Counted from the stretch's first letter, positions 1 through 9,276 are shown. The stretch: 64,000 bases of DNA from a bacterium YEK0313 (GCA_000751295.2 CCMO02000001.1:1413501-1477500); one strand, 5' to 3'. A program made the numbers and translations. Notes: generated from the letters alone by a model not told the origin.

Positions 1-50
1 TTAGCGGCAGCTGCTGGTGGTGTTGCCCGCACGCAAGGGAGACGAGACCG

Positions 51-1025
51 ATGAAAGCGGTGATGTGCAAGACCTTCGGGCCGCCCGAAAGCCTGGTGAT
101 CGAGGACCTGCCGGATCCGAGCGCCGGCCCGGGCGAAGTGGTGGTTGCGGTCACCGCCGTCGGCCTCAATTTCTTCGACAACCTGATCATCAAGAACATG
201 TATCAGGTGAAGCCGCCGATGCCCTTTTCGCCCGGCTCCGAATTTGCCGGGCGGGTGCTGAGCCTCGGCGAGGGCGCGACCGGCTTCAAGGTCGGCGATC
301 GCGTCGCCGGCAACGTGCCCTATGGCGCGGCGCGCGGCCAGATCGTCGTCAAGGCGAGCGCGCTCGCCCCGATTCCCGACGCCTTGACCGACGAGCAGGC
401 CGCCGGCCTCGTCATCACCTATGGCACCACCATCCATGCCCTGAAGGACCGGGCCGAGCTGAAGCCCGGCGAGACGCTGGCGGTGCTCGGCGCGGCGGGC
501 GGCGTCGGCCTCGCCGCCATCGAGCTCGGCAAGGCGATGGGCGCCCGGGTGATCGCCTGTGCCTCGACCGACGACAAGCTCGCCTTCTGCAAGGCGCATG
601 GCGCCGACGAGGTGATCAACTATTCGACCGAGGACCTGAAGGAACGCTTGCGGGCGCTGACCGACGGCAAGGGCCCCGACGTCATCTACGATCCGGTCGG
701 CGACAAATATGCCGAGCCGGCCCTGCGCGCCATCGCCTGGCAGGGACGCTTCCTGGTCATCGGTTTCGCCGGCGGCGAGATCCCGAAGATACCGCTGAAC
801 CTGACGCTGCTGAAGAGCTGCGACATCCGGGGCGTGTTCTGGGGCGCCTTCGCCCAGCGCGATCCGAAGACCAACAGCGCCAACCTCGCGCAGGTGGCCC
901 GCTGGACCGCCGAGAAGAAGCTGTCGCTGCACGTCCACGCGACCTATCCGCTGGAACAGGTCGCCGAGGCGCTCAACGAGATCGCCAGCCGCAAGGCCAA
1001 GGGCAAGGTCATTCTCAAGCCCTGA
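51..1025 (+). CDS. NADPH:quinone oxidoreductase family protein (zinc-free MDR)
   Basis: The 324-residue product is a medium-chain dehydrogenase/reductase of the quinone oxidoreductase type, expected to use NADPH to reduce quinones or activated alkenes in the cytoplasm. The N-terminal GroES-like part runs to about residue 120. The nucleotide-binding loop GAAGGVG is at residues 147-153, and the C-terminus ends in the typical KGKVILKP. I see no cysteine cluster for structural zinc, which fits the zinc-independent branch. The ATG at 51 follows a purine-rich AAGGGAG about 11 bases upstream. The exact substrate cannot be read from the sequence. Length is normal for the family. Confidence 0.9.
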   Translation: MKAVMCKTFGPPESLVIEDLPDPSAGPGEVVVAVTAVGLNFFDNLIIKNMYQVKPPMPFSPGSEFAGRVLSLGEGATGFKVGDRVAGNVPYGAARGQIVVKASALAPIPDALTDEQAAGLVITYGTTIHALKDRAELKPGETLAVLGAAGGVGLAAIELGKAMGARVIACASTDDKLAFCKAHGADEVINYSTEDLKERLRALTDGKGPDVIYDPVGDKYAEPALRAIAWQGRFLVIGFAGGEIPKIPLNLTLLKSCDIRGVFWGAFAQRDPKTNSANLAQVARWTAEKKLSLHVHATYPLEQVAEALNEIASRKAKGKVILKP

Positions 1026-1061
1026 AGAAGCCTGCCGGCCGCGGCGCAAGCGCCGCCGCGG

Positions 1062-1487
1062 CTAGTGGTTCCCCGCCTGCAGCATCTGCGCGCCCGGCCT
1101 GTGTCGCGGCCATGCCGAGGCCGTGGCCGGACCGCGGGCTGGCGACGCGAAATCCGCCTCGACCCGTGCCCGCTCGTCGTCGTTCTCGGCGATCAGGTGA
1201 ATGTGCACCTCGCCCGCGCGCTTCATTTGGGCGAGCCGGGCGAGCGCCCGTTCCGACCCCGGGGCGCGGCCGGCCCAGACGGCCACGCGCGTGCCGTCGG
1301 CCTCGCGGCGGGCAAGCACCACGACCGCGCCCTCATAGGCCGGCGGCGCGTCGGCCGGATAGACGGTTGCCAGATAGCGCCGGCCGGAAATGCCGCGCCA
1401 GGCATGAAACCGGCCGGCCAGGCCGACCGCCGCCAGGGCCTGCGGCGGCCCGGCATCGAATGCATGGATGATTCGCCGTCTGCTCAT
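1062..1487 (-). CDS. Conserved hypothetical protein, probably SOS-regulated
   Basis: A 141-residue basic protein starting MSRRRIIHAFDAG. I do not recognise a named domain. The middle section (FHAWRGISGRRYLATVYP, then AVVVLARREADGTRVAVWAG) looks like a small beta-rich fold. A later segment (EVHIHLIAENDDERARVEADF) combines a strand and a helix. There is no signal peptide or membrane segment. The last 25 residues are low complexity. What stands out is the promoter: a match to the alphaproteobacterial LexA operator lies about 22 bases upstream of the ATG at 1487. This suggests expression after DNA damage, which is an inference. The gene is convergent with the quinone oxidoreductase gene. Confidence 0.75.
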   Translation of the reverse strand: MSRRRIIHAFDAGPPQALAAVGLAGRFHAWRGISGRRYLATVYPADAPPAYEGAVVVLARREADGTRVAVWAGRAPGSERALARLAQMKRAGEVHIHLIAENDDERARVEADFASPARGPATASAWPRHRPGAQMLQAGNH

Positions 1488-1508
1488 GATTCGCCGTTCT
1501 CTTCAGCG

Positions 1509-1523
1509 GAACATAATGAGAAC
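1509..1523 (-). promoter_or_regulatory. Candidate LexA (SOS) box
   Basis: The plus strand reads GAACATAATGAGAAC; the minus strand reads GTTCTCATTATGTTC. This matches the direct-repeat operator GTTC-N7-GTTC recognised by LexA in rhizobial alphaproteobacteria. Both half sites are perfect. It lies 22 bases upstream of the minus-strand gene starting at 1487, where a repressor would block transcription. Confidence 0.65.
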
Positions 1524-1580
1524 AAACGGCATCGACGTCAATGGCCGGGAATGGCTGGGCGCAGCTGCCGCTACGGCGGC

Positions 1581-1931
1581 TCAGCCGTGGCTGAGAATGT
1601 TGACGAGCTTGCCCAGCGGGTCGCGCACATAGAAGCGGCGCACGCCCCAGGGCTCGTTGGCCGGGCCGTATTCGATGGCAAAACCCGCGGCGCGCATGCC
1701 CTCGAACGCGGCATCGAGGTCGTCGACCTCGATCGACAGATCCGGCACAGGCGTGCCGGAACCGCCTTCGGTTGCGACGCTCACCTGCACGGACGCCTGC
1801 GCAGGGGTGCCGTAGGTGGCGATCCAGCCGTGATCCATGAGAATGTCGAGGCCGAGCACGTCGCCATAGAAGCGCCGCGCCGCGGCGACGTCGGTGGCCG
1901 CGATATTGGCGACGATGCGCGTGACCTTCAT
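1581..1931 (-). CDS. VOC family (glyoxalase/bleomycin-resistance-like) protein
   Basis: A 116-residue vicinal-oxygen-chelate protein of single-module length. It opens with the family pattern VTRIVANIAATDVAAARRFY and ends with FYVRDPLGKLVNILSHG. A conserved DLSIEVDDLDAAFEGMRAAG stretch forms the second beta-alpha-beta-beta-beta unit. VOC proteins are metal-dependent isomerases, dioxygenases or drug-binding proteins; which activity applies here is unknown. I chose the ATG at 1931 because AGGGAGA lies about 9 bases upstream and the family fold begins there. A longer in-frame extension to 2141 overlaps the neighbouring ggt gene and has no homologous content. It is 20 bases downstream of ggt on the same strand, so the two may be cotranscribed. 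Confidence 0.88.
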   Translation of the reverse strand: MKVTRIVANIAATDVAAARRFYGDVLGLDILMDHGWIATYGTPAQASVQVSVATEGGSGTPVPDLSIEVDDLDAAFEGMRAAGFAIEYGPANEPWGVRRFYVRDPLGKLVNILSHG

Positions 1932-1951
1932 GAGCGGACATCTCCCTGATG

Positions 1952-3700
1952 TCACGGACCGGCGGCGAACGTGCCGCGCTGGCGGCTGTCGGACGCGCCC
2001 GTCCAGCCCGAGGGCGTTGCCAGGATGGCGTTGACATTGCCGAAGGCGGGCCGGGGCTGGATACGGTGGCCGAGCCCGGCGAGCAAGGCGAGCGTGTCGA
2101 CCGAGATGCCCCGCTCGACGTCGATCGCGTCGGGCAGCCACTGGTGGTGCACCCGCGGCGCGGCCACCGCCTCGGCAATGTTCATGCGGTGATCGACGAC
2201 ATTGAGGATGGTCTGCAGCGTGATGGTGATGATCCGGCTGCCGCCCGGCGAACCGGTGACCATCGCCACCTTGCCGTCGCGAAACAGGATGGTGGGCGTC
2301 ATCGAGGACAGTGGCCGCCGGCCGGCCGCCGGCAGATTGGCGGCGCCTTGCACCAGCCCATAGGCGTTGCTGGCGCCCGCTTTGGCGGCGAAATCGTCCA
2401 TCTCGTTGTTCAGCAGGATGCCGGTGCCCTCGGCGACCAGGCCCAGCCCATAGGAGAAGTTGAGCGTATAGGTGTTGGCGACGGCATTGCCGGCACGGTC
2501 GACCACCGAGAAATGGGTGGTCTGGTCGCCTTCGTGCGGGACTGGATCGCCCGGGCGGATCTCCGCCGCGGGCCGGGCGCGCGCGAGATCGATCAGCGGG
2601 CGCAGCCGGTCGGCATAGGCCCTGGAGACGAGCCCACGCACCGGCACGCTGACGCTGTCAGGATCGCCGAGATGCTGCGCGCGGTCGGCATAGGCGAGCT
2701 TCATCGCCTCGACCATGACGTGGATCGCCCGGGCGCTGTTGTGGCCCATGCCGGCGAGGTCATAGGGCTCGAGCAGATTGAGAAGCTGGATCAGATGCAC
2801 CCCGCCCGAGGACGGCGGCGGCATGGAGGCGATCTCGTAGCCGCGATAGCGCCCGCGCACGACCTCGCGAATGACCGGCCGGTAGGCCCTGAGGTCCGCC
2901 GGCGTCATGATCCCGCCGTGGGCACCGAGCGTCGCGACGATGCGCTCGGCGATCGTGCCCTCGTAGAAGCCGGCCGGGCCGCGCTGCGCGACCGCCTCCA
3001 GCGAACGGGCGAGATCGGCCTGGACGAGCATCTCGCCCCGCCGCGGAGCCGAGCCGTCCGGCTTCAGGAAGATGCGCGCCGAGGACGGGAAGCGGCCGAG
3101 CCGGCGGGCGGCGGCCGGCAGCGAATCGGCGAGATCCTCGTCGACCGGGATGCCGTCGCGGGCAAGGCGGATCGCGGGGGCGATCAGCTCGGCCAGGCTG
3201 AAGCGTCCGGAGCCGTAGCGGCGATGCGCCTCGGCAAGTCCGGCGACGGTGCCGGGGACACCGGCGGCAAGGCCGGTGTCGCGCGACAGGCGCGCATCGG
3301 GCTCGCCATTGCCGCCGAGGAACATGGTCGGCGTCGCTGCCGCCGGGGCGGTCTCGCGATAGTCGATGGCGACCGTCTCGTTGCGTCCGGCAAGATGCAC
3401 CAGCATGAAGCCGCCGCCGCCGAGATTGCCGGCCCGCGGCAGCGTCACGGCGAGCGCAAAGCCGACCGCCACTGCGGCATCCACCGCATTGCCGCCGCGC
3501 GCCAGCACCTCGACCCCGATGCGGGTGGCCCGCGCCTCCTGGCTCGCCACCATGCCGTCGGCGGCGACCGCCGGGAGAATGCGCGCGACCTCGGAAATGA
3601 TCGGCCAGGCCGGCACGGCCGCGGCAGGCGCAGGCTGCGGCTGGGCGAATGCCGGCGCCGCCGTGAGAAGAACGGCCAATGCAAGAGCTGTCGAGCGCAT
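1952..3700 (-). CDS. ggt: Gamma-glutamyltransferase
   Basis: The 582-residue precursor is a periplasmic gamma-glutamyltransferase, which hydrolyses or transfers the gamma-glutamyl group of glutathione. A signal peptide (RSTALALAVLLTAAPAFA) precedes the mature enzyme. The autocleavage site and catalytic threonine are in GDQTTHFSVVD, with Thr at about residue 394. Other hallmarks are GNLGGGGFMLVH, GTGILLNNEMDDF, RPLSSMTPTI and the oxyanion motif GSPGGSRII. The ATG at 3700 has GGAGG 7 bases upstream; an in-frame ATG at 3724 has no comparable site. Length matches the family. It may share a transcript with the downstream VOC gene. Confidence 0.95.
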   Translation of the reverse strand: MRSTALALAVLLTAAPAFAQPQPAPAAAVPAWPIISEVARILPAVAADGMVASQEARATRIGVEVLARGGNAVDAAVAVGFALAVTLPRAGNLGGGGFMLVHLAGRNETVAIDYRETAPAAATPTMFLGGNGEPDARLSRDTGLAAGVPGTVAGLAEAHRRYGSGRFSLAELIAPAIRLARDGIPVDEDLADSLPAAARRLGRFPSSARIFLKPDGSAPRRGEMLVQADLARSLEAVAQRGPAGFYEGTIAERIVATLGAHGGIMTPADLRAYRPVIREVVRGRYRGYEIASMPPPSSGGVHLIQLLNLLEPYDLAGMGHNSARAIHVMVEAMKLAYADRAQHLGDPDSVSVPVRGLVSRAYADRLRPLIDLARARPAAEIRPGDPVPHEGDQTTHFSVVDRAGNAVANTYTLNFSYGLGLVAEGTGILLNNEMDDFAAKAGASNAYGLVQGAANLPAAGRRPLSSMTPTILFRDGKVAMVTGSPGGSRIITITLQTILNVVDHRMNIAEAVAAPRVHHQWLPDAIDVERGISVDTLALLAGLGHRIQPRPAFGNVNAILATPSGWTGASDSRQRGTFAAGP

Positions 3701-3840
3701 CGATGCCTCCGCGGAGAACGGCACTCTTGCCCGAAATGGCGCGCGCCGCCACTCGGCGGGACGGGGGCATGCAGGATGACGTCTTGGCCGCGCTCGCCGG
3801 CCGGCCGATCATGCCGCCGTCGCCCCCACGTGAGAAAACC

Positions 3841-4404
3841 ATGGCTGCCCCAGACCGCCTGCCGCCCATCCCGCCGTCCGCCTATGACCAGGCCCAGGCC
3901 GAGGCCGCCGCCGAATTCCGCGCCCGACGCGGCTCGGAACCCTTCGGCCCCTATGCCCCCCTGCTGCGCTCGCCGGCGGTCATGCGGGACGTCGAGGCGC
4001 TCGGGGTGCGCATGCGCCACCATTCCTGCCTTTCGGAAGATCTGAAGGAGCTCGCCATCTGTCAGGTCGCGCGCGCCTATTCGCAGCAGTTCGAATGGTC
4101 CGTGCATGCGCGCGAGGCGGAAAAGGCCGGCGTCTCCAGGACGGTGATCGCCGCGCTCGCCGAAGGGCGCAGGCCGGACGGCATGAGCGCCGACGAGGCC
4201 CTGATCCACGACGCGGTCGCCGAGCTGCTGTCGACCCGGCGCTGGTCGGACACCACCTATGAGCGCGTCGTCGCGCGCCACGGCGAACGCGGCGCGGTCG
4301 AGATTCCGGCCCTGGTCGGCATCTATGCACTGCTCGCGCTCGTGCTCAATGTGGCGCGCACGCCCGCCGACGGCGCCGAGGGTCTTGCGCGCTGGCCCGA
4401 ATAG
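3841..4404 (+). CDS. Carboxymuconolactone decarboxylase / AhpD-like family protein
   Basis: A 187-residue all-helical protein. The AhpD-like core is LSEDLKELAICQVARAYSQQFEWSVHAREAEKAGVS, a helix pair with the conserved Glu and His. The CxxC pair of true AhpD peroxidase reductases is absent, so this belongs to the cysteine-free carboxymuconolactone decarboxylase-like branch. Substrate is unknown. I place the start at ATG 3841, where conserved-looking sequence begins; a longer frame from 3679 would run into the divergent ggt gene. The gene stands alone between ggt (divergent) and an MFS gene 108 bases downstream. Confidence 0.82.
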   Translation: MAAPDRLPPIPPSAYDQAQAEAAAEFRARRGSEPFGPYAPLLRSPAVMRDVEALGVRMRHHSCLSEDLKELAICQVARAYSQQFEWSVHAREAEKAGVSRTVIAALAEGRRPDGMSADEALIHDAVAELLSTRRWSDTTYERVVARHGERGAVEIPALVGIYALLALVLNVARTPADGAEGLARWPE

Positions 4405-4512
4405 CCGCGCCGGAGCGGGCACGCCGGCCCGGATTACCGGCACCCGGCGGGAATTGCTAACGATTGCACGCGATAATCGCCGCCGCCCAGGAACTGAGCC
4501 CGATCAGCCGTC

Positions 4513-5901
4513 ATGTCGACCGCATCCCCCGCCGCCGTCCAGGCCCCTGCGAACCGCGCCGCCATCACCGGCTGGGTGCTGTTCGACTGGGCGGCCCAGC
4601 CTTATTTCACGCTGATCAACACTTTCGTCTACGCGCCGTTCTTCGCCAGCGCGGTTGCCGCCAATCCGGTCGAAGGCCAGGCCATGTGGGGCTTTGCCAG
4701 CAGCGCCGCGGGCCTCGTCATCGCCTTTCTGTCACCCGTGCTCGGCGCCATCGCCGACGCCTCGGGCCGGCGCAAGCCGTGGATCGCCGCCTTCGGTCTG
4801 CTGCTCGTCGTCGGCTCGGCCATGCTCTGGCTCGGCCGGCCCGGCATGCCGGAGACGGCGGCGATCGTGCTCGCCGCCTTCGTCATCGCTACCGTCGGCG
4901 CGGAGTTCGCCACCGTCTTCAACAATTCGATGATGCCGACCCTGGTGCCGCCCGACCGGATGGGCCGTTTGTCCGGCCTCGGCTGGGCCATCGGCTATGT
5001 CGGCGGCATGCTCTCGCTGATCTTCATGCTCGGCTTCCTGGTCGCGAGCCCGGATACCGGCCGCACGATCATCGGCCTCAACCCCCTGTTCGGCCTCGAC
5101 GCGGCGGCGCGCGAGGGCGATCGGGCGGCCGGACCGCTCACCGCGTTCTGGTTCATCCTCTTCGTCATCCCGATGTTCCTGTTCACGCCCGATGTCCCCG
5201 CCAAGATGGGGCTCGCCGCGGCGGCGAGATCGGGACTGAGGAGCATCGGCGCGACGCTGGCCGAAGTGCGCAAGCATCGCAACATCATGCTCTTCCTCAT
5301 CGCCAACATGATCTACATGGACGGCCTGGTCGCCATCTTCGCGCTGGGCGGCATCTATGCCGCCGGCGTGTTCAGCTGGACGACCATCGAGATCGGCCTG
5401 TTCGGCATGCTGCTGACCGTGACCGGCACGTTCGGCGCGCTGATCGGCGGCAGGCTCGATGATGCCATCGGCTCGAAGCCGGTGATCCTCGGCTCGATCC
5501 TGTTCCTCTGCACCGCCACGGCCGCCATCCTGCTGATCGGCCCCGGTCATGTCTTCTTCGTTTTCGAGACGGCCAGGCCCATGCCCGGCGACGGTTTCTT
5601 CGCCACCGTCCCCGAGCGGATCTATCTCGTCCTCGGCGGCATCATGGGCGCCGCCGCCGGCCCGCTGCAGGCGGCCTCCAGGTCACTGCTCGTGCGTCTC
5701 GCGCCGCGCGACAAGATCGGCCAGTTCTTCGGACTGTTCGCCCTGTCGGGCAAGGTAACGGCCTTTGTCGGGCCGTTCCTGTCGAGCATGGTGACGCTGG
5801 CGCTCAACGACCAGCGCGCCGGCCTCGGCGTGCTGCTGATCATGTTCGCGGTCGGCGCCGCCATCCTGACGCGGGTCTCGACCCGGCCCGCGGCCGCGTG
5901 A
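4513..5901 (+). CDS. MFS transporter, UMF1 / Atg22-like family
   Basis: A 462-residue polytopic membrane protein with about twelve hydrophobic segments. The start of the first segment, ITGWVLFDWAAQPYFTLINTFVYAPFF, is close to the signature of the UMF1 family (related to the vacuolar effluxer Atg22), where GW(V)LYDWA is diagnostic. The MFS loop 2-3 motif appears as GAIADASGRRKPW. The substrate is unknown; eukaryotic Atg22 proteins export amino acids. No operon partner is evident: the next gene is convergent and 21 bases away. Confidence 0.88.
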   Translation: MSTASPAAVQAPANRAAITGWVLFDWAAQPYFTLINTFVYAPFFASAVAANPVEGQAMWGFASSAAGLVIAFLSPVLGAIADASGRRKPWIAAFGLLLVVGSAMLWLGRPGMPETAAIVLAAFVIATVGAEFATVFNNSMMPTLVPPDRMGRLSGLGWAIGYVGGMLSLIFMLGFLVASPDTGRTIIGLNPLFGLDAAAREGDRAAGPLTAFWFILFVIPMFLFTPDVPAKMGLAAAARSGLRSIGATLAEVRKHRNIMLFLIANMIYMDGLVAIFALGGIYAAGVFSWTTIEIGLFGMLLTVTGTFGALIGGRLDDAIGSKPVILGSILFLCTATAAILLIGPGHVFFVFETARPMPGDGFFATVPERIYLVLGGIMGAAAGPLQAASRSLLVRLAPRDKIGQFFGLFALSGKVTAFVGPFLSSMVTLALNDQRAGLGVLLIMFAVGAAILTRVSTRPAAA

Positions 5902-5922
5902 GCCCGCCGCGGGCGCTTCGCC

Positions 5923-6942
5923 CTACCGCAACTCCGGTAGGCTCCTGATCAGCCAGTCCAGCACGCGCTGGGCGATCGCGTCCGAATTGCGATCCATCAT
6001 GACCATATGAGAATTGCCGCGAATGCCTTCCGCCGGCAGGTCGAGCCAGGTCGCCGCGCCGCCGGCCTCGGCGAGCGCGGCAGCATAGCGCCGCGGCGCC
6101 CGCACGAAGGTCTGCCAGGGCGTCGAATCCTCAAGGTGATCGCCGAACACGACGAGATGCGGCACGCCGCGGATCCGCGCGAGGTCGACCGTTGCCGGGT
6201 CCGGCGCGCCCGAGGGTTCGATGGCGACCAGGGCCCGCACCTTGTCCGGCGCGTTCAGCGCCGCGCGAAAGCCGAAATTGCCGCCCTGGCTGTGGACGAT
6301 GACGATGCAGGGGCAGACCTTCTGGACCAGCGCGTCATAGGCGGCCTGCGTCGCGGCATCGTTCGATGCCCAGCGCGGCACCTGCTGGCGCGCGAACTGG
6401 TCGAAGGCCTCGATCGGAAACTGCGTGTCGGAAAAGGCCTCGCGCCGTCCGCCGACCTCATAGGTGGGGCCGATGCGGAACAGCTCCCAGGCCTCCTTCT
6501 TCGGCCGGAAGAACGGCGCGCTCGGATAGATCTCGGGATAGCGGGCCCAGGACGCCCGCCCACGCTCCACCGCGTCCGAGACATAGGTGTCGTAGCCCGC
6601 CGCGAGAAAGAACTGCTGCCAGCCGGGCTTGCCGTCCGGCTTGGTCTCCCAGGTGACGCCGCTCAGGCCGCCGCCATGCCAGAACAGGATGGGCAGGCGG
6701 CGCGGCTCGGCGAGCCTGACATACTGGACATACATCTGGCCGGCGACGAACTCGCCGTTCGGGTCGACCTTGATCGGCGCCATGCCCGCCGTGAAGCTGA
6801 GTTCCTGGATCGGCAGCCCCGACAGCACCACGTCACGGCCGCCGATATGGAAGCTGCCGACTTCCCTGACCCGGTAATCGGCGACCGCCGGACCGCCGCC
6901 GATCAGCACGGACATGAAAGCAACGAGAACGCGCAGGCGCAT
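5923..6942 (-). CDS. Secreted alpha/beta-hydrolase (esterase)
   Basis: The 339-residue product has an N-terminal signal peptide (RLRVLVAFMSVLIGGGPAVA) followed by an alpha/beta-hydrolase domain. The oxyanion-hole strand is ILFWHGGGLSGVTWE. The nucleophile elbow is HSQGG (Ser near residue 215). An acidic residue follows in LVVFGDHLEDS, and the catalytic His is probably in GNSHMVMMDRNS near the C-terminus. It resembles secreted esterases that act on small substrates; no substrate can be named. The ATG at 6942 is chosen because GGGGAGGAG lies just upstream and the signal peptide begins there. The longer open frame to 7512 is antisense noise over the YbjQ gene. Confidence 0.88.
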   Translation of the reverse strand: MRLRVLVAFMSVLIGGGPAVADYRVREVGSFHIGGRDVVLSGLPIQELSFTAGMAPIKVDPNGEFVAGQMYVQYVRLAEPRRLPILFWHGGGLSGVTWETKPDGKPGWQQFFLAAGYDTYVSDAVERGRASWARYPEIYPSAPFFRPKKEAWELFRIGPTYEVGGRREAFSDTQFPIEAFDQFARQQVPRWASNDAATQAAYDALVQKVCPCIVIVHSQGGNFGFRAALNAPDKVRALVAIEPSGAPDPATVDLARIRGVPHLVVFGDHLEDSTPWQTFVRAPRRYAAALAEAGGAATWLDLPAEGIRGNSHMVMMDRNSDAIAQRVLDWLIRSLPELR

Positions 6943-7076
6943 GCCGGTCTCCTCCCCTTGGCATTCCTGGCGGGGAGTATTGCCGGCGCGCCCGGTCATG
7001 CGAAGGCGCCGGGTGACAGGTCTGCGCTGCGGATCAGAACCGTGAAGACCCGGAACCGTCGAGACGGGCGCCGCGC

Positions 7077-7463
7077 TCAGGCGCCGCGGCTGCCCCAAGG
7101 CGCCTGGCCATAGCCGCCCTGCGGCGGCACGGAGGGACCGCCCAGCGCCATGTCGACCGTCACCGCGGTGCCGCTGACGCTCACCATCAGCATGGACTTG
7201 CCCGGCGTCTCGTAGTCGATGTCGATGCCGACGATGGCGTTGGCGCCAAGCCGCTGGGCCTCCTGCATCATCTCGCCGAAGGCCGTGTTGCGGCCGTCGC
7301 GCAGCACCGTCTCGTAGGAGCCGGCCCGGCCGCCGACGATGTCGCGGATGGAGGCGAAGAAGTCGCGGAAGAGATTGGCGCCGAGGATCGCCTCGCCCGT
7401 CACCACGCCGTGGTAGCGGATGATGCGGCCACCTTCGAAGGTCGGCGTCGTCGTCAGCAGCAT
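7077..7463 (-). CDS. YbjQ family (UPF0145) heavy-metal-binding-domain protein
   Basis: A 128-residue protein of the YbjQ/UPF0145 family. Typical features are YHGVVTGEAILGANLFRDFFASIRDIVGGRAGSYE split over residues 17-51, then a stretch around residue 70 reading ANAIVGIDIDYE. Members form pentameric beta rings; their biochemical role is not established. The last about 20 residues are a Gly/Pro/Gln-rich tail beyond the core domain. The gene lies between the esterase and purH, all on the minus strand, but spaced by more than 100 bases on both sides, so joint transcription is uncertain. Confidence 0.9.
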   Translation of the reverse strand: MLLTTTPTFEGGRIIRYHGVVTGEAILGANLFRDFFASIRDIVGGRAGSYETVLRDGRNTAFGEMMQEAQRLGANAIVGIDIDYETPGKSMLMVSVSGTAVTVDMALGGPSVPPQGGYGQAPWGSRGA

Positions 7464-7566
7464 GGAACAGCCTCCGGTCCCCGCGCGGCACGATGGCGCG
7501 CGTTCGCGTCATTTCGATAGCAAGCCGCGCGCGAAGGCAAGGAACCTGACGCCGCGGCGGCGCGTC

Positions 7567-9171
7567 TCAGTGCCGGAAATGCCGGGTGCCGGTGAACACC
7601 ATGGCGAGCCCGGCCTGGTCGGCGGCGTCGATCACCTCCTGGTCGCGCATCGAGCCACCGGGCTGGATCACTGCGGTGGCGCCCGCCTCGACCGCCGCCA
7701 GGAGCCCGTCGGCGAACGGAAAGAAGGCGTCGGAGGCCACCACCGACCCCTTGGTCAGCGGCTCGCCGCCGCCGGCCGCGAGCGCCGCATCCTCGGCCTT
7801 GCGCGCCGCGATGCGGGCCGAATCGACCCGGCTCATCTGGCCGGCGCCGACGCCCACCGTCGCGCCGTTGCGGGCATAGACGATGGTGTTCGACTTGACG
7901 TGCTTGGCGACGCGGAAGGCGAAGCGCAGATCGGTCAGCTCGGCCGCAGTCGGCGCGCGCTTCGTCACCACCTTCAGGTCCATCGTGTCGACCACCGCAT
8001 TGTCGCGCGACTGCACGAGGAGCCCCCCCGCCACCGTCTTGACCATCAAGCCGGACGCACGCGGATCGGGCAAGCCGCCCGCCACCAGCAGGCGCAGATT
8101 CTTCTTGGCGGCGACGATCGCCTTGGCTTCGTCCGTCGCGTCGGGCGCGATGATCACCTCGGTGAAGATCTCGACGATCCTGCGCGCCGCCTCGGCGTCG
8201 AGCGTGCGGTTGAGCGCGACGATGCCGCCGAAGGCGGAGACCGGGTCGCAGGCGAGCGCCCGCTCATAGGCCTCGATCAGCGTCGGCGCCTCGGCGACGC
8301 CGCAGGGATTGGCGTGCTTGATGATCGCCACCGCGGCGGTGCGCGCCGGGTCGAACTCGCCGACCAGCTCATAGGCTGCGTCGGTATCGTTGAGATTGTT
8401 GTAGGAGAGCTCCTTGCCCTGCAGCTGGCGCGCGGTGGCAACGCCCGGGCGGGCGACCGCACCCTGCGGGGTCTTGTAGAAGGCTGCCCACTGATGCGGG
8501 TTCTCGCCGTAGCGCAGCGCCTGGGCGAGCTCGCCGCCGAAGGCGCGGTAGGGCGTCGCGGTTTCCTCCAGCGCGTCGAACAGCCAGTTCGAAATGGCCG
8601 CGTCGTAGCTCGCGGTGCGGGCATAGGCCTTGGCCGCCAGGCGGCGGCGCAGGTCGCGCGTCGTCGCCCCGCCATGCGCCTTCATGGCGGCGATCACCGG
8701 TCCGTAATCGGCGGCATCGACCACCACGGTGACGGCGTCGTGGTTCTTCGAGGCCGCGCGGATCATGGCCGGGCCGCCGATGTCGATGTTCTCGATCGTA
8801 TCGTCCCAGCTCGCGCCGCGGGCGATGGTCGCCTCGAACGGATAGAGGTTCACCACCAGGAGATCGATCGGCAGGATGCCATGGGCCTTGGCCGCCGCCT
8901 CATGGTCGGCATGGCCTCGGATGGCGAGGAGGCCGCCATGCACTTTCGGGTGCAGCGTCTTCACCCGGCCGTCCATCATCTCCGGGAAGCCGGTGAGCTC
9001 GGCGACCTCGGTCACATCGAGGCCGGCATCCTTCAGCGTCCTGTAGGTGCCGCCGGTCGACACCAGCGCGACGCCGAGGCCGGCGAGATCGCGGGCGAAT
9101 TCGACGATGCCGGTCTTGTCGGACACCGAAAGGAGGGCACGGGCGATGGGGCGTTCAGGGGAAGCGGACAC
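7567..9171 (-). CDS. purH: Bifunctional AICAR formyltransferase / IMP cyclohydrolase
   Basis: The 534-residue enzyme catalyses the last two steps of IMP synthesis. The N-terminal IMP cyclohydrolase (MGS-like) part shows SVSDKTGIVEFARDL and VSTGGTYRTLKDAGL, then GRVKTLHPKVHGGLLA. The C-terminal AICAR transformylase part shows LRYGENPHQWAAFY, KHANPCG and the closing AVIQPGGSMRDQEVIDAAD. Both domains are complete and the length is standard. The ATG at 9171 precedes a recognisable N-terminus. The following minus-strand order, with a heparinase-like gene upstream, is often seen in Hyphomicrobiales. Confidence 0.98.
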   Translation of the reverse strand: MSASPERPIARALLSVSDKTGIVEFARDLAGLGVALVSTGGTYRTLKDAGLDVTEVAELTGFPEMMDGRVKTLHPKVHGGLLAIRGHADHEAAAKAHGILPIDLLVVNLYPFEATIARGASWDDTIENIDIGGPAMIRAASKNHDAVTVVVDAADYGPVIAAMKAHGGATTRDLRRRLAAKAYARTASYDAAISNWLFDALEETATPYRAFGGELAQALRYGENPHQWAAFYKTPQGAVARPGVATARQLQGKELSYNNLNDTDAAYELVGEFDPARTAAVAIIKHANPCGVAEAPTLIEAYERALACDPVSAFGGIVALNRTLDAEAARRIVEIFTEVIIAPDATDEAKAIVAAKKNLRLLVAGGLPDPRASGLMVKTVAGGLLVQSRDNAVVDTMDLKVVTKRAPTAAELTDLRFAFRVAKHVKSNTIVYARNGATVGVGAGQMSRVDSARIAARKAEDAALAAGGGEPLTKGSVVASDAFFPFADGLLAAVEAGATAVIQPGGSMRDQEVIDAADQAGLAMVFTGTRHFRH

Positions 9172-9276
9172 GGGGGACGGTCTCCGGGAGAGTTTGGCCG
9201 CGCCTTAGCACGCCAGCCCCGGCATCGGAACCTGTTTCGGCACGAAAAATCCCCCGGCCGTGCCGTCCTTCCGGCC

